A DNA stretch of 6,273 nucleotides, taken from positions 1 to 6,273 of the forward strand of contig JBFWRS010000091.1 in assembly GCA_050248795.1 (NCBI GenBank), given 5' to 3'. The stretch's first letter is position 1, and each line of letters begins with the position of its first letter. The notes under the pieces were generated by a model, which was not told the DNA's origin, did not search any database, and was given only the letters and a program-made list of their open reading frames with translations. Source of the stretch: CAZTDU01 sp050248795 (lineage in GTDB: Bacteria; Pseudomonadota; Gammaproteobacteria; Burkholderiales; SG8-39). The translations under genes were made by a program, and so were the position numbers. Shown here piece after piece: positions 5,735-6,273 of this stretch.

Positions 5735-5798
5735 ATGGTATTCAAGGGGATACATCTCATACTTGACGTAAGGCTGGAATCGAAAAAAGATAGGCTCC

Positions 5799-6273
5799 AT
5801 GAACGACACCAAACACGACATCGCGCTGGCAGAACAGGAAGTCTGCCGCGAGGCACTGCTGGAAAAGTACGCCAAGGGCCGCGAAGGCACGCTCGCCGAA
5901 GTGCGCCAGCGCGTGGCGCGCGCGCTGGCCGCCGTCGAGGCCGAGGCGAAGCGAGCGCACTGGGAAAAGCGCTTCATGCACGCGCTGGAAGACGGCTTCA
6001 TCCCTGCCGGGCGCATCCTGTCGGCCGCCGGCATGCAGATGCAGGCGACGCTGATCAACTGCTTCGTGCAGCCGGTGGGCGATTCGATTTCCGAGGTGGT
6101 CGACGGCAAGCCCGGCATCTACACCGCACTGCTGGAGGCGGCCGAAACCATGCGCCGCGGCGGCGGCGTCGGCTACGACTTCTCGTCGATCCGCCCCAGG
6201 GGCGCCGAGGTGAAGGGCACGCACTCGCGCGCCAGCGGCCCGGTGTCCTACATGCGCGTGTTCGACCGTTCCT
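5799..6273 (+). CDS. nrdJ: Adenosylcobalamin-dependent (class II) ribonucleotide reductase, 3'-truncated by window edge
   Basis: Only the first 158 residues are in the window and the frame is open to the right edge. The protein reduces ribonucleotides to deoxyribonucleotides for DNA synthesis; class II enzymes make their thiyl radical with coenzyme B12 and need no separate radical-generating subunit or oxygen. Visible motifs are EKYAKG (22-27), GFIPAGRILSAAG (66-78), TLINCFVQPVGDSI (84-97), where Cys88 should be one of the redox-active cysteines, RRGGGVGYDFSSIRPRGA (119-136), and KGTHSRASGPVSYMRVFDRS (139-158). These match the vitamin B12-dependent alpha chains of betaproteobacteria. There is no N-terminal ATP cone; the chain enters the helical N-terminal part directly. 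The ATG at 5799 has only a weak ribosome site (AGG at 5792-5794). It has its own 200-bp upstream region. Class II is inferred from family resemblance, since the distinguishing C-terminal features are off-window. Confidence 0.9.
   Translation, partial: MNDTKHDIALAEQEVCREALLEKYAKGREGTLAEVRQRVARALAAVEAEAKRAHWEKRFMHALEDGFIPAGRILSAAGMQMQATLINCFVQPVGDSISEVVDGKPGIYTALLEAAETMRRGGGVGYDFSSIRPRGAEVKGTHSRASGPVSYMRVFDRS

Noticed and set aside
5763..5792. TTGACG (5763-5768) as the -35 of an nrdJ promoter
   Set aside because: The -35 is good, but the sequence 16-18 bp downstream (AAAGAT or AAGATA) is a poor -10, and the start would fall on the ATG. The pair at 5642-5670 is better, though this one cannot be fully excluded.
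5599..5798. Cobalamin riboswitch upstream of the B12-dependent reductase
   Set aside because: I looked for the conserved B12-box (GCCACTG-like) and the expected long-range core and did not see them; GCCCCACTAC near 5692 is only a superficial resemblance.
5603..6224. Two minus-strand frames opposite the start of nrdJ
   Set aside because: Both are antisense to strongly conserved ribonucleotide reductase sequence and show no motif of their own.

Overview
The window is about 6.3 kb of GC-rich, gene-dense bacterial chromosome. The best guess is a betaproteobacterium (Burkholderiales, Rhodocyclales or relatives). This rests on the composition, on a GreB with an acidic N-terminal extension before the coiled coil, and on how closely the start of the class II ribonucleotide reductase resembles betaproteobacterial NrdJ. 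That placement is from memory of the families, not from a search.

Layout. (1) Bases 1-1880, plus strand: the 3' part of a large two-module M16 (insulinase/PqqL-type) metallopeptidase whose zinc-binding first module lies mostly off the left edge. (2) Bases 1881-4790, minus strand, read right to left: a compact five-gene run of greB, mscL, a YpeA-like GNAT acetyltransferase, an endonuclease/exonuclease/phosphatase (EEP) family hydrolase, and a Kua/CarF/PEDS1-type lipid desaturase. The spacings are 13 bp, then overlaps of 4, 4 and 8 bp, so this is almost certainly one translationally coupled operon. Its last stop codon abuts the stop codon of the M16 gene with no base between them. (3) Bases 4791-4881: a 91-bp divergent promoter region. 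(4) Bases 4882-5598, plus strand: a small membrane protein with a hydrophobic N-terminal half and about three C-terminal ankyrin repeats. (5) Bases 5599-5798: a 200-bp gap with several perfect hairpins, a reasonable sigma70-like promoter and weak NrdR-box-like elements. (6) Bases 5799-6273, plus strand: the start of an adenosylcobalamin-dependent (class II) ribonucleotide reductase, cut by the right edge.

How the genes relate. greB is a transcription rescue factor and mscL is the emergency osmotic release channel. The acetyltransferase and EEP hydrolase have unknown substrates. The last gene belongs to the family that makes the vinyl-ether bond of plasmalogens (or, in plants, a trans double bond in a phosphatidylglycerol acyl chain). 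Pairing a tension-gated channel with a lipid desaturase could be membrane related, but that is inference. No mobile element, tRNA, rRNA or CRISPR array is visible. Most of the window looks like ordinary core genome. The least understood items are the desaturase-terminated operon and the membrane-ankyrin protein.
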